64,000 nt of DNA from Rhodococcus sp. HNM0563 (GCF_012726195.1 NZ_JAASAF010000001.1:1-64000); one strand, 5' to 3'. Counted from the first letter of the stretch, positions 17,594 through 29,135 are shown. Numbers and translations are program-made. The notes: generated from the letters alone by a model not told the origin.

Positions 17594-18283
17594 TCAGGAC
17601 CAGATACCGATCTCGTCCAGATGCCGGACGAGACGACGTGCTCCATCGGTGAAGTGATCCCGGGTCTCTGTCCCGGCCGTGCTCGGATCATGCGCACGGA
17701 GGGCATCGAGAATTCGGTGATGCGCCGCAACGGCCTCGACCCCCCATTCCGGGTCGGACGAATAGAAACGTGCGGGGGTGTACCGCGTCGCGTTGTGCAG
17801 GAACCACGCGAGTTTGCGTGCGGCGGCGACCCGATTGAGTGTCCGATGGAAGGAGAATTCGAGAGCTTCGATTCGTGAGCCGTCGCCGGTCTGCACCGCG
17901 TCGGTGAACTTGGCGTTGATGTCGTCGAGCTCGGCGATCGTGTCGCCACCGATGGTCTCCGCAGCGCGCGCAGCGAGCTTCTCGGCGATGCACCCCTGCA
18001 ACCAGAACACGTCGTCGATGTCGGATCGGGTCAGCGGTGCGACGACATAACCCCGATGCGGAACGAGTTCGACGAGGCCTTCGCCGCGAAGGGTGAGCAG
18101 GGCTTCACGAACCGGGGTCACGCTGACCCCGAGTTCGGCGGCGGTCTCGTCGAGCCGTACGAAATCGCCCGGCCGCACGTCGCCCGACATGATGCGGTTG
18201 CGGACGAACGACGCCACATCGTCCGACAGTTGGGGTCGCCGCCCCAGGCCGCGGGGAGAGCCGGACCGCTCGAACGGGGACAT
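17594..18283 (-). CDS. GntR-family transcriptional regulator with FCD ligand domain
   Basis: DNA-binding regulator of 229 residues. Residues about 20-85 form the GntR winged helix (VRPGDFVRLDETAAELGVSVTPVREAL, then LVELVPHRGYVV). The rest is the all-helical FCD effector domain, including FHRTLNRVA and the late HHRILDALRAHD, whose His and Asp residues usually bind a metal and a small carboxylate. AGGAG is well placed before the ATG. It is divergent from the amidase at 18463, with a 179-base shared intergenic region, which is the usual arrangement for control of the neighbour. It also lies upstream of the exporter operon on the same strand. The effector is unknown. Confidence 0.9.
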   Translation of the reverse strand: MSPFERSGSPRGLGRRPQLSDDVASFVRNRIMSGDVRPGDFVRLDETAAELGVSVTPVREALLTLRGEGLVELVPHRGYVVAPLTRSDIDDVFWLQGCIAEKLAARAAETIGGDTIAELDDINAKFTDAVQTGDGSRIEALEFSFHRTLNRVAAARKLAWFLHNATRYTPARFYSSDPEWGVEAVAAHHRILDALRAHDPSTAGTETRDHFTDGARRLVRHLDEIGIWS

Positions 18284-18462
18284 CGGCTTCTCCTGTATTC
18301 GTCATCGGTGCGGGGCTTCGTCGACGGTGGACTCGTCGATCCGGGCGATTATGGCGTACGGACAACGCCACGTGATGTGAAACCTCCCGATGGCGACGAC
18401 CGCTCGTCGGCTCGCTGCATGTCAACTCTGCGCTCGCAGGGTATTCGTGCTTCTCTGGACAG

Positions 18463-20112
18463 ATGAGTAGTGCGCTCTCCCGCCGCCGGATGTTGGGCTC
18501 CCTCGCGGGAGGTGCCCTGCTTCTGGGGACAACCACCGCGCAGCGTAGTCATGCCGCACCGGTGCGGCGACTTCCGGATCCGGGTGCGGTCGACGCAACG
18601 GACCCTGCACTTCTGAGTGCAGTCGAGGCCGCGAGCCTCCTGCACGCCGGCCGCTTGCACCCGAAGGAACTGCTCGATGCATGTCTGGCGCGGACGCGGG
18701 CTTTCGACGGCGCGATCGGCGCGTGGGTGCGGCTGTATCCGGAGTTCGCATATGCCGGCGCGGACGCCGCGGGGGAGAGGCTCACTCGGGCGCGGAACGA
18801 GGGGACCGCGGCTCCCGATGTCTGTGGTCTGCCGATCGCGCTCAAGGACCTTTTCGCCGTATCGGGGCTGCCACTGACCGCCTCGAGCAGAGTGCTCGAA
18901 GGGAATATCGCGGCCGGCGACTCCGGTGTGTGGAGCAAACTCCGGGACGCAGGCGCAATCCTCATGGGACACGCTCACACCGACGAGTTCGCGATCGGTA
19001 TCGCGACACCGCAGGTGGGAAATCCGTGGAACACCGAGATGTCACCGGGTGGGTCGTCGGGCGGCAGTGCCGCGGTACTCGCGGCCCGCTTCGCTCCGCT
19101 CGCGGTCGGCAGCGACACCGGGGGATCGGTGAGGTTGCCTGCGAGCGCATGCGGGATCTCGTCGATCAAGCCCACGTACGGCCGAATCACTTCGCACGGC
19201 ATGATTCCGCTGACCTGGACCCGCGACCACGTCGGGCCGATGGGGCGAAGTCTCGCCGATGCATCGTTGATGTTGTCGATCCTCGCGACCGTCGACGTCG
19301 CCGATCCGATCACTGCGCTCGGGCCCCCGGTCCCTGCCGGTGGGTATCCTCTCGTGGCGAAGGGCGGCGCATCGCCGTTGGCGGGGATTCGGCTGGGGCT
19401 TCCGCCGTCGGACCTTCCACCGCCGTTGCAGACTCTTTTCGACGATGCGGTCCACCTGGCACGTTCGCTCGGTGCTGAGGTGGTCCCCGTGGTGATGCCC
19501 CCGACTCCGACCTCGCTCGCGACGGGTGATGTCGTCGAAATGGGTTCGTATCACCGGCAATTCGCCGACCGGATCGGTTTGTATCGCCCGGAGCGAGTGC
19601 CCAGTGTCGGGTCTGCGGTGGCGTCCCTCGCGGTGCCTGTCGTGGACTACCTCATGCTCGAGCGAGACCGGTTGCGATACCAGTACGAGTACAACGAACT
19701 CTTCGTCGACAACGATCTGGACGCGGTGATGATCCCTGGCACGAAGGTGGACGCTGCCCGGCGCGAGGAGTTTCTCGGGGTGAGTGTGACCGAAGGCGTA
19801 CCGGGTGACGTGAAGTGGGCCAACTACTCGGGTGCGCCGGTTGTGACACTCCCGGTGGGGCGGTCGGCGGCGACCGGAATGCCGTTCGGTGTACAGCTCG
19901 GCGCGAGGCCGTGGCAGGACGAACAGATCATCCAGATCGGCCTCGAGCTGCAGGAAACGCTTCCGGTGTGGCGCGACCTGCCCGTTCTGGTGCCTGCGCC
20001 GGGAGTTGCGCCCGAGGTGGTCCAGGTCGCGCCGGGTCCCGGGCCGGACCCGACCAACACCCTGGATGCGGCCGCGCCGTTGCGGACGCCCCCGATGAAC
20101 GCGATAGGTTAG
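18463..20112 (+). CDS. Amidase signature family hydrolase with twin-arginine signal
   Basis: Predicted amide hydrolase of 549 residues using the Ser-cisSer-Lys triad. Lys128 lies in PIALKDLF, the cis-Ser in SPGGSSGGS (198/199) and the nucleophile Ser222 in GSDTGGSVRLP; all key residues are present. The start SRRRMLGSLAGGALLLG resembles a Tat signal, so the enzyme is probably exported folded. Family members hydrolyse diverse amides, including peptide amides, nitrile-derived amides and acyl-amino acids; the sequence alone does not choose. No strong ribosome site precedes the ATG. It is divergent from the GntR/FCD gene, which is its likely regulator. A tail rich in Pro, Ala and Gly follows the catalytic domain. 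Confidence 0.9.
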   Translation: MSSALSRRRMLGSLAGGALLLGTTTAQRSHAAPVRRLPDPGAVDATDPALLSAVEAASLLHAGRLHPKELLDACLARTRAFDGAIGAWVRLYPEFAYAGADAAGERLTRARNEGTAAPDVCGLPIALKDLFAVSGLPLTASSRVLEGNIAAGDSGVWSKLRDAGAILMGHAHTDEFAIGIATPQVGNPWNTEMSPGGSSGGSAAVLAARFAPLAVGSDTGGSVRLPASACGISSIKPTYGRITSHGMIPLTWTRDHVGPMGRSLADASLMLSILATVDVADPITALGPPVPAGGYPLVAKGGASPLAGIRLGLPPSDLPPPLQTLFDDAVHLARSLGAEVVPVVMPPTPTSLATGDVVEMGSYHRQFADRIGLYRPERVPSVGSAVASLAVPVVDYLMLERDRLRYQYEYNELFVDNDLDAVMIPGTKVDAARREEFLGVSVTEGVPGDVKWANYSGAPVVTLPVGRSAATGMPFGVQLGARPWQDEQIIQIGLELQETLPVWRDLPVLVPAPGVAPEVVQVAPGPGPDPTNTLDAAAPLRTPPMNAIG

Positions 20113-20561
20113 GTGTCCGCTCGACCGGTGAGAATTCGCCGGAGTTGTACTCGGCGGTGGATTGCTGCATACTGGTCGGGTTGCCTTGACCGGGCCATGG
20201 ATGTTTCGCGGCTCGGAACGGTGAAGTAGTGACAGTCGCGGATCGAGCCTTACGGCCAGGTCGCGGCCACATGCAAGACGGAAGCAGTACCAGCGTGCGC
20301 TCGTATGAGCGCATCCGGTCCCGTTCTGTGCGGTGTCGAAATGCAGATTTCGGCGCCGGGGAATGAGCGACGGAGCGACACGCCCGACCGCGTGGACCGG
20401 AGAACAATGACAGATGAACAGCGGCAGCGGATCGGGTGAGCCCGGCTCGCGATGTGTATGAGTGCTGTTCTCTGTCGCCTGTTCCGTTCGGAACTGTGCA
20501 GACGAGGTGGTTCCCGATCAGATCGGGTGCTACGAAACGCGGCAAGAAAAGGACACTAAGC
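20113..20561 (+). other. 449-base gene-free leader region of the S10 ribosomal operon
   Basis: No convincing gene is present, although the frame of rpsJ stays open back to 20436. A sigma-A-like promoter at 20145-20173 would give a leader of about 380 nucleotides. A short hairpin (GTTCC and GGAAC around 20479-20495) and AAGGA before the rpsJ GTG are visible. Long leaders on S10 operons carry autoregulation by L4 in Escherichia coli, but no such structure can be recognised here. Confidence 0.5.
20145..20173 (+). promoter_or_regulatory. Candidate promoter of the S10 operon
   Basis: The -35 TTGTAC (20145-20150), a 17-base spacer and the -10 CATACT (20168-20173) fit the actinobacterial sigma-A consensus. 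It is the best match found between the amidase and rpsJ. Confidence 0.45.
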
Positions 20562-20867
20562 GTGGCGGGACAGAAGATCCGCATCAGGCTCAAGGCCTAT
20601 GACCACGAGGCGATCGACGCATCTGCGCGCAAGATCGTCGAGACGGTCACCCGTACGGGTGCCCGTGTGGTCGGCCCGGTGCCGTTGCCCACTGAAAAGA
20701 ACGTGTACTGCGTCATTCGCTCGCCGCACAAGTACAAGGACTCGCGCGAGCACTTCGAGATGCGTACTCACAAGCGGCTGATCGACATCCTCGACCCGAC
20801 GCCGAAGACGGTTGACGCACTGATGCGCATCGACCTCCCGGCGAGCGTCGACGTCAACATTCAGTGA
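20562..20867 (+). CDS. rpsJ: 30S ribosomal protein S10
   Basis: S10 of 101 residues, full length for actinobacteria. It is part of the 30S head and of antitermination complexes with NusB. The start is GTG at 20562 (protein begins [18 protein letters not shown]), preceded by AAGGA about 10 bases upstream; more upstream in-frame codons do not resemble any S10. The conserved stretch THKRLIDI and the end SVDVNIQ are present. It is the first gene of the S10 cluster, followed after 39 bases by rplC. Confidence 0.98.
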   Translation: MAGQKIRIRLKAYDHEAIDASARKIVETVTRTGARVVGPVPLPTEKNVYCVIRSPHKYKDSREHFEMRTHKRLIDILDPTPKTVDALMRIDLPASVDVNIQ

Positions 20868-20906
20868 CTTACAGCGAGCTTGTAGAAGACGCAGCGGAGA
20901 GAACAG

Positions 20907-21560
20907 ATGACTAACCAGATCAAGGGAATCCTGGGCACCAAGCTCGGCATGACCCAGGTCTTCGACGAGAACAACCGGGTCGTTCCGGTGACCGTCGTCA
21001 AGGCCGGACCGAACGTGGTCACGCAGATTCGCACGGAGGAGCGCGACGGCTACAACGCTGTGCAGCTCGCCTTCGGTGCGATTGCGCCGCGCAAGGTCAA
21101 CAAGCCGGTCCGCGGCCAGTTCGACAAGGCAGGCGTGACCCCGCGCCGCCACCTCGTCGAGCTTCGTGTCGAGGACTCCTCGGAGTACGAGGTCGGCCAG
21201 GAACTGACCGCAGAGGTGTTCGAAGACGGCGCATTCGTCGACATCACGGGCACTTCCAAGGGCAAGGGCTTCGCCGGCACCATGAAGCGTCACGGCTTCG
21301 CCGGTCAGGGCGCTTCGCACGGTGCGCAGGCTGTGCACCGTCGTCCCGGCTCCATCGGTGGCTGCGCCACCCCGGGTCGTGTCTTCAAGGGCACGCGCAT
21401 GTCCGGCCGTATGGGTAGCGACCGCGTCACGACGCAGAACCTCTCCGTCCACAAGGTGGACGCCGAGAACGGTCTGCTGCTTATCAAGGGCGCGATCCCC
21501 GGCCGCAAGGGCGGCCTCGTGATCGTCAAGACTGCAGTGAAGGGTGGTGCACGGGCATGA
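20907..21560 (+). CDS. rplC: 50S ribosomal protein L3
   Basis: L3 of 217 residues, an early assembly protein whose central loop reaches the peptidyl transferase centre. It begins [16 protein letters not shown], and the loop segment [23 protein letters not shown] is the family hallmark, including the glutamine that is methylated in some bacteria. The stop overlaps the ATG of rplD by four bases (ATGA), so translation is coupled. Confidence 0.98.
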   Translation: MTNQIKGILGTKLGMTQVFDENNRVVPVTVVKAGPNVVTQIRTEERDGYNAVQLAFGAIAPRKVNKPVRGQFDKAGVTPRRHLVELRVEDSSEYEVGQELTAEVFEDGAFVDITGTSKGKGFAGTMKRHGFAGQGASHGAQAVHRRPGSIGGCATPGRVFKGTRMSGRMGSDRVTTQNLSVHKVDAENGLLLIKGAIPGRKGGLVIVKTAVKGGARA

Positions 21561-22240
21561 CCAGCACCGAGACCGCAACCAAGCTGACGCTGGACGTCAA
21601 GGCTGCAGGTGGCAAGTCCACCGGCACCGTCGATCTCCCCGCGGAGATCTTCGACGCCCCGGCCAACATCGCGTTGCTGCACCAGGTGGTTGTCGCGCAG
21701 CTCGCTGCTGCACGCCAGGGCACGCACTCGACCAAGACGCGCGGAGAGGTCCGCGGCGGTGGTCGTAAGCCGTACCGCCAGAAGGGCACCGGCCGCGCCC
21801 GTCAGGGCTCGACCCGCGCACCGCAGTTCGTCGGTGGCGGCACCGTTCACGGCCCGCAGCCGCGCGACTACAGCCAGCGCACCCCCAAGAAGATGAAGGC
21901 AGCCGCCCTGCGCGGTGCCCTCTCCGACCGGGCGCGCAACGAGCGCATCCACGTGATCACCGAGCTCGTCGCGGGTCAGACCCCGTCGACGAAGTCGGCA
22001 CGTGCCTTCCTCGGTGAGCTCACCGAGCGTAAGAACGTGCTCCTGGTGGTGGGACGTGCAGACGTCGCCGCGTGGAAGAGCGTGCAGAACCTGCCGAACG
22101 TCCACACGCTCGCACCCGATCAGCTGAACACCTACGACGTCCTCTACAGCGACGATGTCGTGTTCAGCGTCGAGGCGCTCAACGCGTTCATTCACGGGCC
22201 GGCCGAGTCGGCTCAGGAAGTCAAGGAGGAGAGCAAGTGA
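21557..22240 (+). CDS. rplD: 50S ribosomal protein L4
   Basis: L4 of 227 residues. The extended loop [20 protein letters not shown] lines the exit tunnel, where macrolide-resistance mutations arise in other bacteria; it looks wild type. In Escherichia coli L4 also represses its own operon. The start overlaps rplC and the stop overlaps the GTG of rplW (GTGA). The C-terminus ends in a short acidic/Lys tail. Confidence 0.98.
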   Translation: MTSTETATKLTLDVKAAGGKSTGTVDLPAEIFDAPANIALLHQVVVAQLAAARQGTHSTKTRGEVRGGGRKPYRQKGTGRARQGSTRAPQFVGGGTVHGPQPRDYSQRTPKKMKAAALRGALSDRARNERIHVITELVAGQTPSTKSARAFLGELTERKNVLLVVGRADVAAWKSVQNLPNVHTLAPDQLNTYDVLYSDDVVFSVEALNAFIHGPAESAQEVKEESK

Positions 22241-22542
22241 GCACGATCGCCGATCCGCGCGACATCCTGCTGGCTCCCGTCGTCTCCGAGAAGTCCTACG
22301 GGCTGATGGAAGAGGGCACCTACACCTTCCTGGTCCACCCGGACTCGAACAAGACGCAGATCAAGATTGCCGTCGAGAAGGTCTTCGGCGTCAAGGTGAG
22401 CAGCGTCAACACCGCCAACCGTCAGGGCAAGCGCAAGCGGACGCGGTTCGGTTACGGCAAGCGCAAGGACACCAAGCGCGCGCTCGTGACCCTGACCGCC
22501 GACAGCAAGCCCATCGAGATCTTCGGAGGCCCGGTCGCCTAG
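22237..22542 (+). CDS. rplW: 50S ribosomal protein L23
   Basis: L23 of 101 residues, at the tunnel exit, where trigger factor and the signal recognition particle dock. It starts at GTG 22237, overlapping the rplD stop, with GGAGGAG just upstream inside rplD. The conserved features [21 protein letters not shown] and [16 protein letters not shown] are present. The frame is open further upstream, but that extension lies within rplD and has no L23 similarity. Confidence 0.97.
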   Translation: MSTIADPRDILLAPVVSEKSYGLMEEGTYTFLVHPDSNKTQIKIAVEKVFGVKVSSVNTANRQGKRKRTRFGYGKRKDTKRALVTLTADSKPIEIFGGPVA

Positions 22543-22580
22543 GCGCCGGAACTCGCGAGAGATAGAGGACGAGAAGACTC

Positions 22581-23414
22581 ATGGCAATCCGTAAGTACAA
22601 GCCGACTACGCCGGGCCGTCGTGGCGCCAGTGTGTCGGACTTCGCCGAGATCACTCGGTCGACGCCCGAGAAGTCGCTGATCCGCCCGCTGCACGGTCGC
22701 GGTGGTCGCAACGCGCACGGTCGTATCACGACCCGGCACAAGGGTGGCGGACACAAGCGCGCATACCGCTTGATCGATTTCCGTCGCAACGACAAGGACG
22801 GCATCCCGGCCAAGGTCGCTCACATCGAGTACGACCCCAACCGCACCGCCCGCATCGCGCTGCTCCACTACGTGGACGGCGAGAAGCGCTACATCATCGC
22901 CCCCAAGGGCCTGGTGCAGGGTGCTCCGGTCGAGTCCGGCCCGACGGCCGACATCAAGCCGGGCAACAACCTGCCGCTGCGCAACATCCCGACCGGTACC
23001 ACCATCCACGCGGTGGAACTGCGTCCCGGTGGCGGAGCCAAGATGGCCCGTTCGGCCGGCGCGAGCATCCAGCTTCTCGGTAAGGAAGGCACCTACGCCA
23101 CGCTGCGTATGCCGTCCGGTGAGATCCGTCGCGTCGACGTGCGCTGCCGCGCAACCGTCGGCGAGGTCGGCAACGCCGAGCAGTCGAACATCAACTGGGG
23201 CAAGGCCGGCCGTATGCGCTGGAAGGGCAAGCGTCCTACCGTCCGCGGTGTCGTGATGAACCCGGTCGACCACCCGCACGGCGGTGGTGAGGGCAAGACC
23301 TCCGGTGGTCGCCACCCGGTCAGCCCGTGGGGCAAGCCCGAGGGCCGCACCCGCAAGAACAAGGCGTCCGACAAGCTCATCGTTCGTCGTCGCCGCACCG
23401 GCAAGAAGCGCTAG
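22581..23414 (+). CDS. rplB: 50S ribosomal protein L2
   Basis: L2 of 277 residues, needed for subunit association and close to the peptidyl transferase centre. The C-terminal signature [20 protein letters not shown] contains the essential histidine. The N-terminus [16 protein letters not shown] is typical of actinobacteria. GAGGACGAG precedes the ATG, and the gap to rpsS is 19 bases. Confidence 0.98.
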   Translation: MAIRKYKPTTPGRRGASVSDFAEITRSTPEKSLIRPLHGRGGRNAHGRITTRHKGGGHKRAYRLIDFRRNDKDGIPAKVAHIEYDPNRTARIALLHYVDGEKRYIIAPKGLVQGAPVESGPTADIKPGNNLPLRNIPTGTTIHAVELRPGGGAKMARSAGASIQLLGKEGTYATLRMPSGEIRRVDVRCRATVGEVGNAEQSNINWGKAGRMRWKGKRPTVRGVVMNPVDHPHGGGEGKTSGGRHPVSPWGKPEGRTRKNKASDKLIVRRRRTGKKR

Positions 23415-23433
23415 TCAAGGAGGGAGTTAGAGA

Positions 23434-23711
23434 ATGCCACGCAGCCTCAAGAAAGGCCCGTTCGTCGACGACCACCTCCTGGCCAAGGTGGACGCTCAGA
23501 ACGAAAAGGGCACCAAGCAGGTCATCAAGACCTGGTCGCGCCGCTCGACGATCCTGCCCGATTTCATCGGTCACACGTTTGCAGTCCACGACGGACGCAA
23601 GCACGTTCCGGTGTTCGTCTCGGATTCGATGGTCGGCCACAAGCTCGGTGAATTCGCACCGACCCGTACGTTCAAGGGCCACATCAAGGACGACCGGAAG
23701 AGCAAGCGTCG

Positions 23712-23715
<4 letters not shown>
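23434..23715 (+). CDS. rpsS: 30S ribosomal protein S19
   Basis: S19 of 93 residues, a head protein that contacts A-site tRNA and pairs with S13. It begins [15 protein letters not shown] and contains the conserved [14 protein letters not shown] and [11 protein letters not shown] segments. AAGGAGG lies before the start. The stop overlaps the rplV ATG by four bases. Confidence 0.98.
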
Positions 23716-24895
<1,180 letters not shown>

Positions 24896-24899
24896 CGCA

Positions 24900-25315
<416 letters not shown>

Positions 25316-25316
<1 letters not shown>

Positions 25317-25552
25317 TGGCTACCGAAACCCCCGCCGCAGAACTTCGCGAGCTCACCGAGGAAGAGTTGACCTCGAAGCTTCGCGAGTCCAAGGAAGAGC
25401 TGTTCAACCTCCGCTTCCAGATGGCTACCGGTCAGCTGGACAACAACCGACGACTGCGCACCGTGCGTAACGAGATCGCTCGTATCTACACGGTTCTGCG
25501 CGAGCGTGAGCTCGGTCTGGCCACCGGCCCGGATGCGGGTGACGTGGCATGA
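25316..25552 (+). CDS. rpmC: 50S ribosomal protein L29
   Basis: L29 of 78 residues, a two-helix hairpin at the tunnel exit beside L23. The conserved part is [26 protein letters not shown] followed by [15 protein letters not shown]. The ATG overlaps the rplP TGA by one base with GGAGGAG before it. A short C-terminal tail follows the usual end. It overlaps rpsQ by four bases. Confidence 0.97.
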
Positions 25553-25833
25553 GTGAGGAAAAGGCAGTGACCCAGAACGAAGAGCGCGCGAGCCGCAAGG
25601 TCCGCATCGGCTACGTCGTCTCGGACAAGATGGAAAAGACCATCGTGGTCGAGCTCGAGGATCGCGTGAAGCACCCGCTGTACGGCAAGATCATCCGCCG
25701 TACGACCAAGGTGAAGGCACACGACGAGAACGGTCTCGCCGGCATCGGCGACCGCGTGCAGCTGATGGAGACCCGTCCGCTGTCCGCGTCGAAGCGCTGG
25801 CGTCTGGTCGAGGTGCTCGAGAAGGCCAAGTAG
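25549..25833 (+). CDS. rpsQ: 30S ribosomal protein S17
   Basis: S17 of 94 residues, a primary 16S binder with an OB fold. [33 protein letters not shown] is the diagnostic beginning. The ATG overlaps the rpmC stop. It closes the S10 cluster: a strong hairpin terminator follows 27 bases after the stop. Confidence 0.97.
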   Translation: MSEEKAVTQNEERASRKVRIGYVVSDKMEKTIVVELEDRVKHPLYGKIIRRTTKVKAHDENGLAGIGDRVQLMETRPLSASKRWRLVEVLEKAK

Positions 25834-25860
25834 TCCTCTCACACCTCGTGTGACGAAAAT

Positions 25861-25897
25861 CCTCGGCCCGGCGTCCATTTCGGACGCCGGGCCGAGG
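25861..25897 (+). terminator. Hairpin terminator closing the S10 cluster
   Basis: A perfect 16-bp inverted repeat (25861-25876 and 25882-25897) with a five-base loop, very GC-rich and without a T-run, lies directly after rpsQ. It separates the S10 cluster from rplN. Confidence 0.82.
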
Positions 25898-25981
25898 TCG
25901 TGTTCGGAGTGCGGAAGCAGACGCGGAGTTTCGTGCGTCCCACCGGGATCCGGGATGGGAGTGATCGCACAGTTCGCTAAT

Positions 25982-26011
25982 TTGCCCGGGGTACGGTATA
26001 TGGCCTACCCT
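25982..26011 (+). promoter_or_regulatory. Candidate promoter for rplN-rplX-rplE-rpsZ
   Basis: A -35 TTGCCC at 25982-25987, an 18-base spacer and a -10 TACCCT at 26006-26011 lie between the terminator and rplN. They would give a leader of about 110 nucleotides. Confidence 0.55.
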
Positions 26012-26130
26012 GGACGGGTTGCTTCGCGGGACCCGTGTGTCTTGCACACGTGCGCCGTGAGTAGCCGACGACCGCGTACGTCCAGGTCGGAAATCTGACG
26101 TACAAACCAATCCAGGTCAAGGAGACGTAA

Positions 26131-26499
26131 GTGATCCAGCAGGAGTCGCGACTGCGCGTCGCCGACAACACGGGTGCCAAGGAGATTCTCTGCATCCGCG
26201 TTCTCGGTGGTTCGTCCCGTCGCTACGCCGGTATCGGCGACATCATTGTCGCCACCGTCAAGGACGCCATCCCCGGCGGCAACGTCAAGCGTGGCGATGT
26301 CGTCAAGGCCGTGATCGTGCGCACCGCCAAGGAGCGCCGCCGGCCGGACGGCTCGTACATCAAGTTCGATGAGAACGCCGCAGTCATCATCAAGGGTGAC
26401 AACGATCCGCGCGGCACCCGCATCTTCGGACCCGTCGGTCGCGAGCTTCGCGACAAGCGGTTCATGAAGATCGTCTCGCTCGCTCCGGAGGTGCTGTGA
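26131..26499 (+). CDS. rplN: 50S ribosomal protein L14
   Basis: L14 of 122 residues at the subunit interface, and the site where RsfS binds to silence ribosomes. It starts at GTG with AAGGAG upstream and begins [27 protein letters not shown], the universal L14 start. It opens the second transcription unit of the ribosomal region. Its stop shares a base with the rplX ATG. Confidence 0.98.
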   Translation: MIQQESRLRVADNTGAKEILCIRVLGGSSRRYAGIGDIIVATVKDAIPGGNVKRGDVVKAVIVRTAKERRRPDGSYIKFDENAAVIIKGDNDPRGTRIFGPVGRELRDKRFMKIVSLAPEVL

Positions 26500-26816
26500 T
26501 GAAGGTGCACAAGGGCGACACCGTGCTCGTCATCTCGGGTAAGGACAAGGGTGCGAAGGGCAAGGTCATTGCTGCCTTCCCGCGCGAGAACCGTGTCCTC
26601 GTCGAGGGCGTGAACCGGATCAAGAAGCACACCGCGGTCTCGGCCAACGAGCGTGGCGCCTCTTCGGGCGGCATCGTGACGCAGGAGGCCCCGATCCACG
26701 TTTCCAACGTTGCGGTCGTCGACTCGGACGGAAACGCCACTCGCGTCGGCTACCGGACCGATGAGGAAACCGGCAAGCGCGTTCGGATTTCCCGGAAGAA
26801 CGGGAAGGACATCTGA
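26499..26816 (+). CDS. rplX: 50S ribosomal protein L24
   Basis: L24 of 105 residues, an assembly initiator with a KOW domain ([21 protein letters not shown]). The ATG at 26499 is preferred over the GTG one codon earlier because family members begin MKVHKGD. RIKKHT and the [15 protein letters not shown] motif are conserved. One base separates its stop from the rplE ATG. Confidence 0.96.
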   Translation: MKVHKGDTVLVISGKDKGAKGKVIAAFPRENRVLVEGVNRIKKHTAVSANERGASSGGIVTQEAPIHVSNVAVVDSDGNATRVGYRTDEETGKRVRISRKNGKDI

Positions 26817-26817
26817 C

Positions 26818-27384
26818 ATGACCACCACCGAGAACAAGATCCAGCCGCGTCTGAAGACCCGCTACCGCGCGGAGATCCGTGACGCGCTGAACGCGGAGTT
26901 CGCCTACGCGAACGTCATGCAGATCCCCGGCGTCGTGAAGGTCGTCGTCAACATGGGTGTCGGCGACGCAGCCCGCGACGCGAAGCTCATCAACGGCGCG
27001 GTCAACGACCTCGCGTTGATCACCGGTCAGAAGCCGGAGATCCGCAAGGCCCGTAAGTCCATCGCGCAGTTCAAGCTTCGCGAGGGTATGCCCATCGGTG
27101 CGCGTGTCACGCTCCGCGGCGATCGCATGTGGGAGTTCCTGGACCGTCTCGTGTCCATCGCGCTTCCCCGTATCCGCGACTTCCGTGGCCTGAACGGCAA
27201 CCAGTTCGATGGCAACGGCAACTACACGTTCGGCCTGAACGAGCAGTCGATGTTCCACGAGATCGACGTGGACAAGATCGACCGCCCGCGCGGCATGGAC
27301 ATCACTGTCGTGACCACCGCTACCAACAACGAAGAAGGCCGTGCCCTGCTCAAGCACCTCGGCTTCCCGTTCAAGGAGAACTGA
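26818..27384 (+). CDS. rplE: 50S ribosomal protein L5
   Basis: L5 of 188 residues, a 5S rRNA-binding protein of the central protuberance. Conserved parts are [37 protein letters not shown] and LGFPFKEN at the end. The ATG is at 26818, one base after the rplX stop; longer frames upstream are inside rplX. rpsZ begins 4 bases after the stop. Confidence 0.98.
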   Translation: MTTTENKIQPRLKTRYRAEIRDALNAEFAYANVMQIPGVVKVVVNMGVGDAARDAKLINGAVNDLALITGQKPEIRKARKSIAQFKLREGMPIGARVTLRGDRMWEFLDRLVSIALPRIRDFRGLNGNQFDGNGNYTFGLNEQSMFHEIDVDKIDRPRGMDITVVTTATNNEEGRALLKHLGFPFKEN

Positions 27385-27388
27385 GCCC

Positions 27389-27574
27389 ATGGCTAAGAAG
27401 GCACTGGTCAACAAGGCCAACAAGAAGCCGAAGTTTGCGGTTCGCGCTTACACGCGCTGCCAGCGTTGCGGTCGCCCGCACGCGGTGTTCCGCAAGTTCG
27501 GTCTCTGCCGCGTCTGCCTCCGTGAGATGGCACACGCAGGCGAGCTTCCGGGAGTTCACAAGAGCTCCTGGTGA
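27389..27574 (+). CDS. rpsZ: 30S ribosomal protein S14, zinc-binding type
   Basis: Short S14 of 61 residues (type Z) with the zinc ribbon Cys24-x2-Cys27 ... Cys40-x2-Cys43 (TRCQRCGR and [10 protein letters not shown]). This is the constitutive form in actinobacteria; a zinc-free paralogue, if present, would be elsewhere. Frame and start are fixed by [16 protein letters not shown]. An inverted repeat follows 9 bases after the stop. Confidence 0.97.
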   Translation: MAKKALVNKANKKPKFAVRAYTRCQRCGRPHAVFRKFGLCRVCLREMAHAGELPGVHKSSW

Positions 27575-27582
27575 CGTGAGCG

Positions 27583-27613
27583 GGTGGGCGGAGACCTCGT
27601 GCCTCCGCCCACC
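27583..27613 (+). terminator. Hairpin after rpsZ
   Basis: An 11-bp perfect inverted repeat (27583-27593 and 27603-27613) with a nine-base loop follows rpsZ. It is followed by a direct repeat of GGCCGGCTC. It is likely a terminator or attenuator, since rpsH lies 128 bases further on. Confidence 0.6.
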
Positions 27614-27741
27614 GTCACGCTGTCAGGGGCCGGCTCATTTCGGGCCGGCTCGCATTTGAAACCAAATTCGCTGCAGGCCCACGACCGGATTCTTCCGGTG
27701 TTGCATGGGAACCGCTCCGAGAAAGGTGTACAGGTCAGACC

Positions 27742-28140
27742 ATGACCATGACCGACCCCATCGCAGACTTCTTGACGCGTCTGCGTAACGCCAACACGGC
27801 GTTCCACGACGAGGTGAAGCTCCCGTCGTCGAAGATCAAGGTGAACATCGCCGAGATCCTCAAGCGCGAGGGCTACATCTCCGACTACCGCACCGAGGAC
27901 GCCGAGGTGGGCAAGACCCTCGTCGTCGACCTCAAGTACGGGCCTTCCCGTGAGCGCAGCCTCGCCGGCGTGCGACGCGTGTCGAAGCCCGGCCTTCGTG
28001 TGTACGCGAAGTCCACCAACCTGCCCAAGGTCCTGGGCGGACTCGGCGTGGCGATCATCTCCACGTCGTCCGGTCTGCTCACCGATCGCCAGGCGGCCAA
28101 GCAGGGAGTAGGCGGGGAAGTCCTCGCCTACGTCTGGTAA
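27742..28140 (+). CDS. rpsH: 30S ribosomal protein S8
   Basis: S8 of 132 residues, a 16S binder that represses the spc operon in Escherichia coli. It begins [17 protein letters not shown] and ends with the diagnostic [30 protein letters not shown] lies upstream of the ATG. It heads the block rpsH-rplF-rplR-rpsE-rpmD-rplO. Confidence 0.98.
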   Translation: MTMTDPIADFLTRLRNANTAFHDEVKLPSSKIKVNIAEILKREGYISDYRTEDAEVGKTLVVDLKYGPSRERSLAGVRRVSKPGLRVYAKSTNLPKVLGGLGVAIISTSSGLLTDRQAAKQGVGGEVLAYVW

Positions 28141-28154
28141 GGGAGGCCACCACA

Positions 28155-28694
28155 ATGTCGCGAATCGGAAAACTCCCCGTTGCAGTTCCCTCGGGTGTCG
28201 AGGTGAACATCGATGGCCAGAATGTCGCAGTGAAGGGCCCCAAGGGCAACCTGTCGCTGACGATCGCTGAGCCCATCTCCATCGCCAAGGGCGACGACGG
28301 GGCACTGAACATCAACCGCCCCAACGACGAGCGTCGCAGCCGTGCGCTGCACGGTCTGTCGCGGACCCTGGTGCAGAACCTCATCGTCGGTGTGACCGAG
28401 GGTTACACCATCAAGATGGAGATCTTCGGCGTCGGCTACCGCGTGGCGCTCAAGGGCAAGGACCTCGAGTTCTCGCTCGGCTACAGCCACCCGGTGCTCA
28501 TCGAGGCCCCCGAAGGCATCACCTTTGCCGTCGAGGCCCCCACGAAGTTCTCGATTGCGGGTATCGACAAGCAGCAGGTCGGCCAGATCGCGGCCAACAT
28601 TCGCCGTTTGCGTAAGTCCGACCCGTACAAGGGCAAGGGCATCCGCTACGAGGGTGAGCAGGTCCGTCGCAAGGTCGGAAAGACGGGTAAGTGA
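28155..28694 (+). CDS. rplF: 50S ribosomal protein L6
   Basis: L6 of 179 residues with the usual two tandem domains. [16 protein letters not shown] starts it, [23 protein letters not shown] marks the second domain, and the end [27 protein letters not shown] is the conserved rRNA-binding tail. AAGGGAGG precedes the start. rplR begins 2 bases after the stop or overlaps it, depending on start choice. Confidence 0.98.
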   Translation: MSRIGKLPVAVPSGVEVNIDGQNVAVKGPKGNLSLTIAEPISIAKGDDGALNINRPNDERRSRALHGLSRTLVQNLIVGVTEGYTIKMEIFGVGYRVALKGKDLEFSLGYSHPVLIEAPEGITFAVEAPTKFSIAGIDKQQVGQIAANIRRLRKSDPYKGKGIRYEGEQVRRKVGKTGK

Positions 28695-28696
28695 TC

Positions 28697-29104
28697 ATGA
28701 GCCAGACCGAGAACCAGAAGGCCAAGCGGATCCCGCGCGGCAAGGATGCGTCCACCACGCGTCGGCTGTCGAAGACGCGTCGTCATTTCCGCCTCCGCAA
28801 GAAGATCGCCGGAACGGCAGAGCGTCCGCGTCTCGTCGTCAACCGTTCGTCGCGCCACATGCACGTGCAGGTCATCAACGACCTCACCGGCACGACCGTT
28901 GCCGCTGCGTCGACCATCGAGGCCGACGTGCGTGCGCTCGAGGGCGACAAGAAGGCGCGTGGCGCCAAGGTCGGCCAGCTGATCGCCGAGCGCGCGAAGG
29001 CTGCCGGCGTGGAATCCGTGGTCTTCGACCGCGGTGGACACACCTACAGCGGCCGCATCGCGGCCCTCGCGGACGCAGCGCGCGAGAGCGGGCTGAAGTT
29101 CTGA
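28697..29104 (+). CDS. rplR: 50S ribosomal protein L18
   Basis: L18 of 135 residues, a 5S rRNA binder. The ATG at 28697 ([16 protein letters not shown]) is chosen because relatives start MSQTE; a GTG two codons earlier overlaps the rplF stop and is also possible. [31 protein letters not shown] and [23 protein letters not shown] are conserved. Confidence 0.96.
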   Translation: MSQTENQKAKRIPRGKDASTTRRLSKTRRHFRLRKKIAGTAERPRLVVNRSSRHMHVQVINDLTGTTVAAASTIEADVRALEGDKKARGAKVGQLIAERAKAAGVESVVFDRGGHTYSGRIAALADAARESGLKF

Positions 29105-29135
29105 TGATCATCTTTTCGAACGGAAGGAACGTCTG

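Noticed and set aside
20436..20561. Longer N-terminus for S10
   Set aside because: The extra 42 codons resemble no S10 protein, and the GTG at 20562 gives the exact conserved length with a ribosome site.
27621..27655. Second terminator after rpsZ based on GGCCGGCTC copies
   Set aside because: The two copies are direct rather than inverted; only the short GCCGGC core is self-complementary, too weak to call.
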